Part shown: positions 41,271-49,402 of the stretch, in pieces | How positions within the stretch are numbered: the stretch's first letter is position 1 | How the letters are laid out: the number at the start of each line of letters is the position of its first letter | Origin: an uncultured Cuneatibacter sp. | GTDB lineage: Bacteria > Bacillota > Clostridia > Lachnospirales > Lachnospiraceae | Direction: 5' to 3' | Assembly (NCBI GenBank): GCA_934234215.1 | Contig: CAKQHB010000001.1 | Coordinates: 139,017-203,016, forward strand | Length of the DNA: 64,000 nucleotides | Made by a program: the position numbers and the translations under genes | The notes under the pieces: model-generated | What the model saw: the letters and a program-made list of their open reading frames with translations, nothing else | What the model was told of the DNA's origin: nothing | Database searches by the model: none

Positions 41271-41303
41271 AGAGCCTGCGAGTCGAGATGACTCGCAGGC
41301 TCT
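41271..41303. terminator. long hairpin between convergent GNAT and PFK genes
   Basis: AGAGCCTGCGAGTC at 41271-41284 pairs exactly with GACTCGCAGGCTCT at 41290-41303 around a 5-nt loop. The following sequence is only TCTATTCG, so the T-run is poor. It probably works as a bidirectional 3' end for both genes. Confidence 0.6.
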
Positions 41304-41333
41304 CTATTCGTATAGCATCCTAAGATACTATTT

Positions 41334-42575
41334 TTATACTTCTGTCTTATGCAGATAAATATGATGCGGCAGTCCCTCGACGTAGATCGGAGTCAGCTCT
41401 GCCTGAATCAGCGGCATCGCATATGCGATGAATTCTTTCGTCATGTCAGTGTGTGTCTCGTTGATCCACTCCATCGGCACTTTCTTTTCCAGATTCGCGA
41501 TCTGGCTGATCGGGAACAGCTCGGTCGTACACTGATACGGTGCGTTGGAAATACGCTTCAGCGCTACCATCTCGCCGGTGTGTCCCTCAAATGCAGCCTT
41601 CGCTGCGGCACCGCCAACCTGATATGCCTCGGTGATATCGGTACGGCTTGTCAGATGTCCGGCGCAACGCTGCAGAGTGGACAGTTCGATGCTTCTCGCC
41701 TTTACGTTCAATGCGCGGGCTGCAACATTTGCCAGATAGCGGGCTGTACCGGTCAGGGATTTATGTCCGAATGCATCCACTGCATGTACATCATCTGCCA
41801 GCTCACAGACATAGCGGCCATCCTCCAGCTTCACACCTTCGGAAACAGCAACAACGATGCTCATCTTCTTCTCCATCATGCCGCGCAGCTTCTCAATGAA
41901 ACGGTCTACGTTAAACGGAACCTCCGGCAGACAGATCATGTCAACACCTTCGCAGTCCTCTGCACGTGCCAACGCTGCGGCTGCGGTCAGCCATCCTGCG
42001 TTACGTCCCATAATCTCCACGATTGTCAGGGAAGGGATTCCGTATACGCCTGCGTCGCGGATAATCTCTTTCATCACAACGCCGATGTACTTTGCTGCGC
42101 TGCCGTAACCCGGTGTGTGGTCAGTCATCATCAGATCGTTGTCGATGGTCTTCGGAACACCCATAAAGCGGATGTCGCTGCCAACGTGACGCCCATAGTC
42201 GGCAAGCTTTCCGATGGTGTCCATACTGTCATTACCACCGATGTAGAAGAAGTAGCCAATATCCAACTCACTCAGAATCTCGAATAACTTCTCATACACC
42301 TTCACGCCCTCTTCGTCCCGCCAATCCGGCAGCTTATAACGGCAGCTGCCAAGAAAGCTGGACGGTGTGCGCTTCAACAGCTCGATGTCGAGTGCACCGT
42401 GCAAATACTCGCCCATGTCGATGTACTGTTTCTGCAGAAGTCCCTGCACACCATTCTTCATGCCGTACACGTGCTCGGCGCCTCTGCGACTGGCAGATTC
42501 ATAGACACCTGCCAAGCTGGAATTGATCACGGATGTCGGTCCTCCGGACTGACCTACGATTGCATTTTTACCCAT
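41334..42575 (-). CDS. pfp: 6-phosphofructokinase, pyrophosphate-dependent type by residues
   Basis: 413 residues of the long PFK group. The phosphate-donor site reads GGNDS at 113-117, with Asp116 where ATP enzymes have Gly. The next key segment is PKTIDND at 141-147, with Lys142 where ATP enzymes have Gly. These two residues are the established markers of PPi-dependent PFK, which runs reversibly between fructose 6-phosphate and fructose 1,6-bisphosphate. MGRNAGW and the GQSGGPT start loop are also present. GGGAGG precedes ATG 42575, with a promoter at 42623-42651. It probably serves as an energy-saving glycolytic enzyme. Confidence 0.9.
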   Translation of the reverse strand: MGKNAIVGQSGGPTSVINSSLAGVYESASRRGAEHVYGMKNGVQGLLQKQYIDMGEYLHGALDIELLKRTPSSFLGSCRYKLPDWRDEEGVKVYEKLFEILSELDIGYFFYIGGNDSMDTIGKLADYGRHVGSDIRFMGVPKTIDNDLMMTDHTPGYGSAAKYIGVVMKEIIRDAGVYGIPSLTIVEIMGRNAGWLTAAAALARAEDCEGVDMICLPEVPFNVDRFIEKLRGMMEKKMSIVVAVSEGVKLEDGRYVCELADDVHAVDAFGHKSLTGTARYLANVAARALNVKARSIELSTLQRCAGHLTSRTDITEAYQVGGAAAKAAFEGHTGEMVALKRISNAPYQCTTELFPISQIANLEKKVPMEWINETHTDMTKEFIAYAMPLIQAELTPIYVEGLPHHIYLHKTEV

Positions 42576-42622
42576 GACTGTTCCTCCCTAAAATATTTAA
42601 TTAGTCTGACTTTATTTTCTCC

Positions 42623-42651
42623 AGTATATCATTCTTTTTCCATAGATACAA
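42623..42651 (-). promoter_or_regulatory. promoter of the PFK gene
   Basis: On the minus strand TTGTAT (plus 42646-42651), a 17-bp spacer and TATACT (plus 42623-42628). Confidence 0.65.
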
Positions 42652-42709
42652 CCAGTTTTCCGAGATTTTCCATGTGAAAAAAGTAACGTAAAAACTTTAA
42701 TGTAAGTGC

Positions 42710-42738
42710 TTTCATTTCTGAAATTTCCGTGTTACAAT
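42710..42738 (+). promoter_or_regulatory. promoter of the GltD-like oxidoreductase gene
   Basis: TTTCAT at 42710-42715, a 17-bp spacer and TACAAT at 42733-42738. The start codon lies 48 bp downstream of the -10 box. Confidence 0.5.
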
Positions 42739-42786
42739 ACAGAAAAATGTATCCGTAAATTTTCATCCGGAATAGGAGGTTTTTCC

Positions 42787-44058
42787 ATGGCATTACATGT
42801 AATGGACGAGGCAAATCAGTGTCTCCAGTGCAAGAAGCCCCGCTGTCAGGAGGGGTGTCCGATCCACACCAATATTCCCGAGGTTATCCGTCTGCTCAAG
42901 GAGGGACAGCTGGACGAAGCTGGCTGGATGCTTTTTGAGAACAACCCGCTCACGACTGTCTGCAGCCTGATCTGCAATCATGAGAATCAGTGCGAGGGAC
43001 ATTGCGTCCGCGGCATCAAAGGCTCTCCCGTTCACTTTTCCGTCATTGAGAACTATGTTTCTTCCACTTACGCTTCTCAAATGACAAAAGGTCCCGCTCC
43101 GAAGAACGGCATGCGCGTTGCCATCATCGGTGCCGGTCCTGCCGGACTGACCATCGCAGTCATTCTTGCCCGCTATGGTTATGACGTTACGATCTTCGAT
43201 ACCCATGATAAGATCGGCGGTGTCCTGCGCTACGGTATTCCGGAGTTCCGTCTGCCGAAGTCCGTTCTGGACGATTTTGAGTATCGTCATCTTCGCATGA
43301 AGGATATCAAGGTTCGTCCGAATATCGACATCGGTAAGGCGCTGCAGATTGACGATCTGTTCCGAGATGGTTATAAGTCGATCTTCATCGGAACCGGTGT
43401 CTGGAGACCGAACGCCCTGCACATCCGCGGCGAGAGTCTTGGCAATGTCCATTTTGCCATCAACTACCTGTCGAACCCCGATGTATATCATCTGGGCGAC
43501 CATGTCATCATCATCGGTGCCGGTAATGCCGCAATGGACGTTGCCCGTACTGCGATGCGTCATGGCGCACATCATATCACCTGCTTCTCCCTCACAAAAA
43601 AGGTCACTGCCAGCGATTATGAAGTCAGCTACGCAAAATTAGAGGGAATCGAATTCCGTTATAATAAAAAACCGCTGGAAATCTTCGAGGATGGTGTGGT
43701 ATTCTGTGATCTGGAGGAAGCCGAGGATGGCACTCTGACAGAGATTCCCGGAACAGAAGTCAAGTATCCGGCAGACAGCACGATCATTTCCATCAGCCAG
43801 GGCCCTTGCACGACGATCACCGACAGCACGACCGGTCTGCAGGTAAATCCCCGCGGTCTGTTTGTGACAAATGAAGTCGGTGAAACCACCAGACCCGGTG
43901 TCTTCGCATCCGGCGATGCCGTAAAGGGCGCAAGAACCGTTGTTGAGGCAGTCGCATACAGCAAGAAGGTCGCAGAGGCGATGCACGAATACATGCAGAG
44001 TCTGCCAGAGGATGACACCGTCAGCCCGTATGCAGACGTACCGTTTGCCAAGGACTGA
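42787..44058 (+). CDS. NAD(P)-dependent FAD/Fe-S oxidoreductase, GltD/NfnB-like
   Basis: 423 residues. The N-terminal Fe-S domain has the cysteine pattern Cys12, 15, 20, 24 and a second set in TVCSLICNHENQCEGHC. FAD binding is at GAGPAGLTIAV and NAD(P) binding at IIGAGNAAMDVART, with the closing GDAVKGARTVVEAV. This is the layout of the glutamate synthase small subunit. No large subunit is beside it, so it is one of the stand-alone clostridial paralogs whose electron acceptor is unknown. ATG 42787 has AGGAGG. A longer frame to 42706 begins before the transcription start. An M18 aminopeptidase gene follows after 49 bp. Confidence 0.85.
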   Translation: MALHVMDEANQCLQCKKPRCQEGCPIHTNIPEVIRLLKEGQLDEAGWMLFENNPLTTVCSLICNHENQCEGHCVRGIKGSPVHFSVIENYVSSTYASQMTKGPAPKNGMRVAIIGAGPAGLTIAVILARYGYDVTIFDTHDKIGGVLRYGIPEFRLPKSVLDDFEYRHLRMKDIKVRPNIDIGKALQIDDLFRDGYKSIFIGTGVWRPNALHIRGESLGNVHFAINYLSNPDVYHLGDHVIIIGAGNAAMDVARTAMRHGAHHITCFSLTKKVTASDYEVSYAKLEGIEFRYNKKPLEIFEDGVVFCDLEEAEDGTLTEIPGTEVKYPADSTIISISQGPCTTITDSTTGLQVNPRGLFVTNEVGETTRPGVFASGDAVKGARTVVEAVAYSKKVAEAMHEYMQSLPEDDTVSPYADVPFAKD

Positions 44059-44107
44059 TTTTCGGAATTTCTGTGACAAAAGTAGAAACGAAACGAGGTA
44101 CATCACC

Positions 44108-45517
44108 ATGAGTGAAAAGAAAACCGCAAAGCAGTTACAGGAAGAACTGCTTTACACCCCTGCTTATTTTGCAGACAAGGACAGTGACCTGTCCGCTCAG
44201 GCAGCTGCATTTTGTGAAGGCTACAAGCAGTTTCTGGATGCAGGCAAGACTGAGCGCGAAGTCGCTGCAGAATGTGAAAAGATGCTGGTTGCTGCCGGTT
44301 ATCAGGCATTTGATCCCACCCGCTATTATCAGCCCGGTGAGAAGGTATATCTGATTCATCGTCAGAAATGTGTCGTTGCAGCTACCATCGGCAGCCGCAA
44401 TGCCGAAGAAGGATTTCATCTGAATATTGCACATATTGATTCCCCTCGTCTGGATCTGCGCCCGACTCCGCTGTATGAAAAGAATCATTTCAGCCTGTTC
44501 AAAACCCATTACTATGGCGGCATCCGCAAGTATCAATGGACCGCAATTCCGCTGGCTATCCACGGTGTTTTCTGCAAGACAAACGGCGAGACCGTCACCG
44601 TTTCCATCGGTGAAGATCCGGCAGATCCGGTATTTTGCATCACCGACCTGCTGCCTCATCTGAGTGCAGATCAGAATCAGCGCAAGCTGGCTGACGGTGT
44701 TCGCGGCGAGGAACTGAACATCCTGATTGGCAGCGACAAGCTGGCTGATTTTGATGACGATGTAAAAGAAAGTGTAAAGCTAAACACGCTGCTTCTGCTG
44801 AACCAGAAGTACGGTGTCACCGAAAAAGATTTTCTGACCGCAGAGCTGGAGATTGTTCCGGCATTTACTGCCCGCGATATTGGTTTTGACCGTTCCATGA
44901 TCGGCGCTTATGGTCAGGACGACCGTGTCGATGCTTACACCGCTCTCATTGCGGAAATTGAAACAAAGGATCCTGCATTTACAACCGTCTGCGTTCTGAC
45001 CGACAAAGAAGAGACCGGCAGTGACGGCGTGACCGGTATGCAGAGCATGTATGCTTTCCATTTTCTGGAGCAGATCTGCACGATGCAGGAAGCTGATCCG
45101 ATCCGTGCTTTCCAGAACAGCAAGTGCCTGTCTGCAGATGTCAGCGCCGCTTACGATCCCACGTGGGACAGCGCGTTTGAGCCGATGAACGGTACATACG
45201 CAGGTCGTGGTGTTGCGATCTTCAAGTACACTGGTTCCCGCGGCAAGGGCGGCACCAGCGATGCAAACGCAGAGCTGCTCGCTTATGTCACCGGTCTGTG
45301 CGATGCCAACAACGTCTCCTGGCAGTGCGGCGAGCTGGGCAAGCTGGATCTGGGCGGCGGCGGAACGATCGCAAAATACGTTGCAAACCGCGGCATCGAC
45401 ACGCTGGATATCGGCGTTCCGGTACTGTCCATGCACTCTCCGTTTGAAGTGACACACAAGGTCGATGTGTACATGGCATACAAGATCTTCTCTGCATTCA
45501 ATAACGCTGAGAAATAA
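44108..45517 (+). CDS. M18 family aminopeptidase
   Basis: 469 residues. Metal ligands and catalytic residues appear as NIAHIDSPRLDLRP (His and Asp), DKEETGSDGVTG (Glu pair), SADVSAAYD (Asp) and SMHSPFEVTHKVD (terminal His), the standard order for zinc aminopeptidase I of the M18 family. These tetrahedral dodecamers remove N-terminal acidic or neutral residues from peptides in the cytoplasm. ATG 44108 is preceded by ACGAGG. A frame back to 43940 overlaps the upstream gene and is not plausible. It is followed by a strong terminator. Confidence 0.93.
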   Translation: MSEKKTAKQLQEELLYTPAYFADKDSDLSAQAAAFCEGYKQFLDAGKTEREVAAECEKMLVAAGYQAFDPTRYYQPGEKVYLIHRQKCVVAATIGSRNAEEGFHLNIAHIDSPRLDLRPTPLYEKNHFSLFKTHYYGGIRKYQWTAIPLAIHGVFCKTNGETVTVSIGEDPADPVFCITDLLPHLSADQNQRKLADGVRGEELNILIGSDKLADFDDDVKESVKLNTLLLLNQKYGVTEKDFLTAELEIVPAFTARDIGFDRSMIGAYGQDDRVDAYTALIAEIETKDPAFTTVCVLTDKEETGSDGVTGMQSMYAFHFLEQICTMQEADPIRAFQNSKCLSADVSAAYDPTWDSAFEPMNGTYAGRGVAIFKYTGSRGKGGTSDANAELLAYVTGLCDANNVSWQCGELGKLDLGGGGTIAKYVANRGIDTLDIGVPVLSMHSPFEVTHKVDVYMAYKIFSAFNNAEK

Positions 45518-45545
45518 TTTATTTTTTTCGAATGGTATACAAAAG

Positions 45546-45590
45546 CCCGTGGTGTTACGCGAAAATCATCGCAGCACCACGGGTTTTCTT
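45546..45590 (+). terminator. terminator between the M18 and ABC-F genes
   Basis: CCCGTGGTG (45546-45554) pairs with CACCACGGG (45575-45583) and is followed by TTTTCTT. On the other strand the stem is followed by CTTTTG, so it may serve the leftward ABC-F gene as well. Confidence 0.8.
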
Positions 45591-47143
45591 CAAATCATGA
45601 TTTGAGAATCCTTCAGCCCATCTTCCGTCAATTCATACACTTTGTCGCACACCTCCGCAATGTATTTTCGATCGTGGGAAATGCTGATGATCGCGCCGGG
45701 AAATTTCCGCAGCATGTTCCGCAGCACACCGCCCGATAGCGGAGAAAAATTTCGCGTCGGCTCATCCAGAATCAATACGTTCGCGCCGGATAAACTCATC
45801 TTTAATAACAGCACTTTTGCCCTCTGACCACCGGACAGTTCCCGCATCGGATGTTCCATCTCATCCGCCGTATATTTCAGCGAGCCAAGATACGTCCGAA
45901 TCTTCCTTCGCATCTCTTTTTCCCCGGTCTCGTCAAGAAATTCCACCGGTGTCTGACTCAGATTCAGTTGTTCCTCATAATTTTGCGGCATATACTCCGC
46001 ATGAAAATCTGTCCGCTCCAACAATTCTTCTGCAATCTTTTTCAGCAAGGTTGTCTTGCCCGCACCATTTGCTCCGACAATGCAGATTTTCTCCGAGCCG
46101 CGCACGCGCAGGAAAATATTTTTTGCCAGAACTCTTCCTTCTTCGCCCGGCGCCCGCAGCTCCTCTAACTGATACTCGATTACCGTCTTTCCGGCCGGAA
46201 CTGCTGTATTGTTTTCACCTAATTTGAAAAAGATCGCTTCCTCCTGCTGCGGCATCTCTGTCATGTCCTCGTCTTCCCGCTCAAACCGCTTCTGCATGGA
46301 TTTCACGCTGTGCATCTTGTCTTTCAGATTCTTTGCGACTCCGGGCGCCTGTCTGGAAACACTCCGCAACCCGCTCTCCACGCTCTGATAAACGCGCTGG
46401 AACTTTTCATCCCGAATCTTCTTTTCCTTTCGATCGCTTACAGCTTTGCGTCGCTGGTTTTCAAAAACATTCAGGCGATTTTCCACATACTCTCGATACG
46501 GCATCTTCGCCACCGTATATCGGCACTTTGTCTTGCGCATGATCTGCTCCAGATGAATCACCATATTTGCAGTGTTCTCAATCAAGGTCTCATCGTGGGA
46601 AATAAATAACACAATCCCTTTCCAGTCCAGAATCAGCCGCTCCAGCAATTCCAAAGTCGCAATATCAATATCATTCGATGGCTCATCCAAGAGAAGTGCC
46701 GTCGGTTCTTCCATCAAAAGCCGCAGCAACTGTACCTTCACTTTTTCGCCACCGGATAAGGTCCCCATTTTCTGATCCGCATAAAAGAAGTCTTCTCTCA
46801 CTCCAAATTGCTTCGCAAATGCTGCCAGCTCCCGCGGTGTCTGATTCCAAAAGCACTCTTTTTCGGAAAAGAACTCATAAACGGTCTTTTCCCGTTCTTC
46901 TTTCGGAAGCTCCTGCGGCAAATATCCCAGCCGCTCTTTCCCAAGAATCCGGATTCCCTGCGCCTCGATATACTCTTCCACCAACTCCGGATCATAAATC
47001 CATTTCAGCAGTGTAGACTTTCCATTGCCCTCCTCCCCGATGATCACTGCCTTATCACCGGCATTTAACGTCAGCTGAAAATTCTCCAGAATCACCCGAA
47101 GGTCCTTTTTATGTGTCATTGTAAGATCACGAATCTGTAACAT
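45590..47143 (-). CDS. ABC-F family ATPase, possible ribosomal protection protein
   Basis: About 517 residues with two ABC cassettes and no membrane segments. The first has Walker A GEEGNGKST, signature LSGGEKVKV and Walker B LLLDEPSND. The second has GANGAGKTT, LSGGQRAKV and LILDEPTRN followed by FSPLSGG. A charged linker (about 230-310) joins them. ABC-F proteins bind the ribosomal E site, and some protect against antibiotics. ATG 47143 follows GGAGGAAAGT. The leader between promoter 47488-47516 and this start contains a terminator hairpin (47187-47235), a pattern known for antibiotic-inducible ABC-F genes. The frame is open for 76 more codons upstream, but these overlap the hairpin and lack family sequence. 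Confidence 0.85.
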   Translation of the reverse strand: MLQIRDLTMTHKKDLRVILENFQLTLNAGDKAVIIGEEGNGKSTLLKWIYDPELVEEYIEAQGIRILGKERLGYLPQELPKEEREKTVYEFFSEKECFWNQTPRELAAFAKQFGVREDFFYADQKMGTLSGGEKVKVQLLRLLMEEPTALLLDEPSNDIDIATLELLERLILDWKGIVLFISHDETLIENTANMVIHLEQIMRKTKCRYTVAKMPYREYVENRLNVFENQRRKAVSDRKEKKIRDEKFQRVYQSVESGLRSVSRQAPGVAKNLKDKMHSVKSMQKRFEREDEDMTEMPQQEEAIFFKLGENNTAVPAGKTVIEYQLEELRAPGEEGRVLAKNIFLRVRGSEKICIVGANGAGKTTLLKKIAEELLERTDFHAEYMPQNYEEQLNLSQTPVEFLDETGEKEMRRKIRTYLGSLKYTADEMEHPMRELSGGQRAKVLLLKMSLSGANVLILDEPTRNFSPLSGGVLRNMLRKFPGAIISISHDRKYIAEVCDKVYELTEDGLKDSQIMI

Positions 47144-47186
47144 ACTTTCCTCCATTTCTACTGCTCCAAACAGAAGCCCACAAAGC

Positions 47187-47235
47187 AAAAATCTGCTCCG
47201 CATATGCAGTTTCATTTGCATACACAGAGCAGATT
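47187..47235 (-). terminator. attenuator hairpin in the ABC-F leader
   Basis: On the minus strand AATCTGCTC pairs with GAGCAGATT (plus arms 47190-47198 and 47227-47235), with an inner TATGCA/TGCATA stem, and is followed by TTTTGCTTTG. It lies 44 bp upstream of the ABC-F start codon and downstream of the promoter, so full transcription needs read-through. Confidence 0.7.
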
Positions 47236-47487
47236 CGAGATTCAAACATTCACCATCAATATTACACAGAACAGAATGCTTTTTGCTATTTTGCAAAAAG
47301 AGAGAATGCTTCTCACGATATCTGATTTCTGTGCATTCCAAATGAACTGCTGCCTTTTCGGACAGCAACAAAACCTGCTTTTCACAGGTCGCCCATCTGT
47401 TTCACTGAAATCAAATTACCGCTGATACATTCCCTCACCTTACACAAATTCGTGTTCTTTCTTTTGATTTTGTCTTACGACTTGTTC

Positions 47488-47516
47488 ATAGTAGCACACG
47501 ATTCCCGGCATTGCAA
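47488..47516 (-). promoter_or_regulatory. promoter of the ABC-F gene
   Basis: On the minus strand TTGCAA (plus 47511-47516), a 17-bp spacer and TACTAT (plus 47488-47493). The resulting leader is about 340 nt long. A four-codon frame, MYQR-stop, occurs in it at about 47434-47420 after a GGTGAGG sequence. Confidence 0.6.
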
Positions 47517-47576
47517 CAGTTTTCGATATTCCAGCGGCGCCGCCATCTCTTTCGCCGTGATCCGCTTTGAAAGATC

Positions 47577-48062
47577 CTACAGAATCAACGCTTTCCCATC
47601 CAGCACTGCTTCCACCAACTGATCCTTGTCATAGCGTAGTTTCAGCGAGAAGACAGCTCGATCCTCTTCCATCAGGCGGAAGAATAGTTTGTCGCCCTCC
47701 CACAGATTCAACTTCTCAATGTCTTTTTTCGGAACCCACTCCAGCGTTCCTTCACTGCACTCCTGCATCTCGCCAGTCCAGCCCGTCGCCGTGTACAAAA
47801 ACATGTACTCTGCGTCCCACGGCTCACTGCTGATAAACGTCACGATGCCCCGCAGACGATAATCCGTCAGCGTCAGTCCTGTCTCCTCTTTCGCTTCCCG
47901 AAGCAGGCATTCCTCCGGACTTTCCACACCCTCAAACTTTCCGCCGATGCCGATCCACTTGTCATGATTCACATCGTTCTTTTTCTTGACGCGGTGCAGC
48001 ATCAGATAAGCGTCATCCCGCTCCAGATAACACAATGTTGTTAAAACCCCCTGTGCAGCCAT
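47577..48062 (-). CDS. NUDIX hydrolase, 8-oxo-dGTP diphosphatase-like
   Basis: 161 residues. The Nudix box is complete, starting GGKFEGVESPEECLLREA and continuing KEETGL, near residues 40-63. The N-terminus QGVLTTLCYLERDDAYLMLHRVKKKNDVNHDKW resembles MutT/YtkD-type enzymes that clean oxidised nucleotides. ATG 48062 has AGAGGAA in front. A GTG or ATG five codons earlier has no site. It is read leftward behind the metK terminator and therefore probably has its own weak promoter. Confidence 0.87.
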   Translation of the reverse strand: MAAQGVLTTLCYLERDDAYLMLHRVKKKNDVNHDKWIGIGGKFEGVESPEECLLREAKEETGLTLTDYRLRGIVTFISSEPWDAEYMFLYTATGWTGEMQECSEGTLEWVPKKDIEKLNLWEGDKLFFRLMEEDRAVFSLKLRYDKDQLVEAVLDGKALIL

Positions 48063-48093
48063 GCTTATTCCTCTCATTCAATTATTTTCATGC

Positions 48094-48144
48094 AAAAACA
48101 CGCAAGAAAACAATCGTAAAATTTTGCGATTGCTTTTTTGCGTG
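48094..48144 (-). terminator. intrinsic terminator behind metK
   Basis: On the minus strand CACGCAA pairs with TTGCGTG (plus arms 48099-48105 and 48138-48144), with an inner CAATCG/CGATTG stem, and is followed by TTTTT (plus A-run 48094-48098). A further hairpin (GTGAATCG/CGATTCAC, about 48163-48181) stands between it and the metK stop. Confidence 0.8.
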
Positions 48145-48189
48145 TTTATAATCATATTTCACGTGAATCGTTACGATTCACCTTTTTAC

Positions 48190-49377
48190 TTACAGATACT
48201 TCTTCAGATCTTCTACCTTATCCAGCTTCTCCCAGGGCAGATCTACATCGGTACGACCGAAGTGACCGTATGCTGCGGTCTGCTTGTAGATCGGACGTCT
48301 CAGATCCAGCATCTTGATAATGCCTGCCGGACGCAGATCAAAATTCTCGCGAACGATCTCTACCAGCTTTTCGTTGGAAACAACGCCGGTTCCGTCAGTG
48401 TCGATGGTGATTGAAGTCGGATGTGCAACACCGATTGCGTAAGACAGCTGAATCTCACAGCGCTTTGCAAGACCTGCTGCAACGATGTTCTTTGCAACGT
48501 AACGTGCTGCGTAAGCTGCGGAACGGTCTACCTTTGTGCAGTCCTTACCGGAGAAAGCTCCGCCGCCGTGCTTTGCATATCCACCGTAGGTGTCTACGAT
48601 GATCTTACGACCTGTCAGGCCGGTATCACCGTGAGGTCCACCGATTACGAAACGACCAGTGGGGTTAATGTACATCTTTGTGTTCTCATCTACCATGCCA
48701 GCCGGGATTATTTCGTCAAATACATACTTCTTGATATCTGCGTGGATCTGCTCCTGTGTTACATCGGGATCGTGCTGTGTGGACAGTACCACTGCTTCCA
48801 GACGGGCCGGAACACCATTCTCATCGTACTCTACGGTAACCTGAGTCTTTCCATCGGGACGCAGGTAAGGCAGTGTGCCGTTCTTGCGAACCTCTGCCAG
48901 ACGACGAGCCAGCTTGTGGGACAGAGCGATTGCATAAGGCATATACTCTTCGGTCTCGTCAGATGCATAACCGAACATCATACCCTGATCGCCTGCACCG
49001 ATGGTGTCCATCACATCAACGTCAGAAGCGTCTGTTCTCTGCTCCAGAGCCTGATTAACGCCCTGTGCGATATCGGCAGACTGCTCGTCCAGAGATACCA
49101 TAACGCCGCAGGTAGTTGCATCAAAACCATAAGACGGATCGGTGTAACCGATCTCTGCGATGGTGTCTCTTACGACTTTGCTGATGTCAACATAAGCAGA
49201 AGTGGTGATCTCACCCATAACCACTACCATACCGGTCGTCGTGAATGTCTCACAAGCAACACGGCACATAGGGTCCTGCTCGATCATAGCGTCCAGAATG
49301 GCGTCAGAAATCTGATCGCACATTTTATCCGGATGTCCTTCAGTTACAGATTCGGATGTGAATAAATGTCTTTCCAT
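48190..49377 (-). CDS. metK: S-adenosylmethionine synthase
   Basis: Makes SAM from methionine and ATP. The 395-residue protein has all MAT signatures: ESVTEGHPDKMCDQISDAILDA at the start, GAGDQGMMFGYA near 118, and GGGAFSGKDCTKVDRSAAYAARY near 265. It is full length and starts at ATG 49377, 26 bp after the murA stop codon, so the two share a transcript. No SAM riboswitch can fit in that gap. The last residues end LKKYL. A double hairpin terminator follows. Confidence 0.96.
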   Translation of the reverse strand: MERHLFTSESVTEGHPDKMCDQISDAILDAMIEQDPMCRVACETFTTTGMVVVMGEITTSAYVDISKVVRDTIAEIGYTDPSYGFDATTCGVMVSLDEQSADIAQGVNQALEQRTDASDVDVMDTIGAGDQGMMFGYASDETEEYMPYAIALSHKLARRLAEVRKNGTLPYLRPDGKTQVTVEYDENGVPARLEAVVLSTQHDPDVTQEQIHADIKKYVFDEIIPAGMVDENTKMYINPTGRFVIGGPHGDTGLTGRKIIVDTYGGYAKHGGGAFSGKDCTKVDRSAAYAARYVAKNIVAAGLAKRCEIQLSYAIGVAHPTSITIDTDGTGVVSNEKLVEIVRENFDLRPAGIIKMLDLRRPIYKQTAAYGHFGRTDVDLPWEKLDKVEDLKKYL

Positions 49378-49402
49378 GTTTTCCTTTCTTTCGTGTCGGA
49401 TA

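Noticed and set aside
47144..47371. In-frame N-terminal extension of the ABC-F protein by 76 codons
   Set aside because: It spans the attenuator hairpin, begins without a ribosome site and has no family similarity. GGAGGAAAGT before ATG 47143 decides the start.
47420..47434. Four-codon leader peptide MYQR upstream of the ABC-F gene
   Set aside because: Not listed as a gene. The Shine-Dalgarno spacing is too short, and a similar GGGAATGTATCAG string precedes the GTG start at 63789, where the ATG is plainly not used.
48421..49365. 314-codon rightward frame opposite metK
   Set aside because: Antisense shadow of a highly conserved gene.
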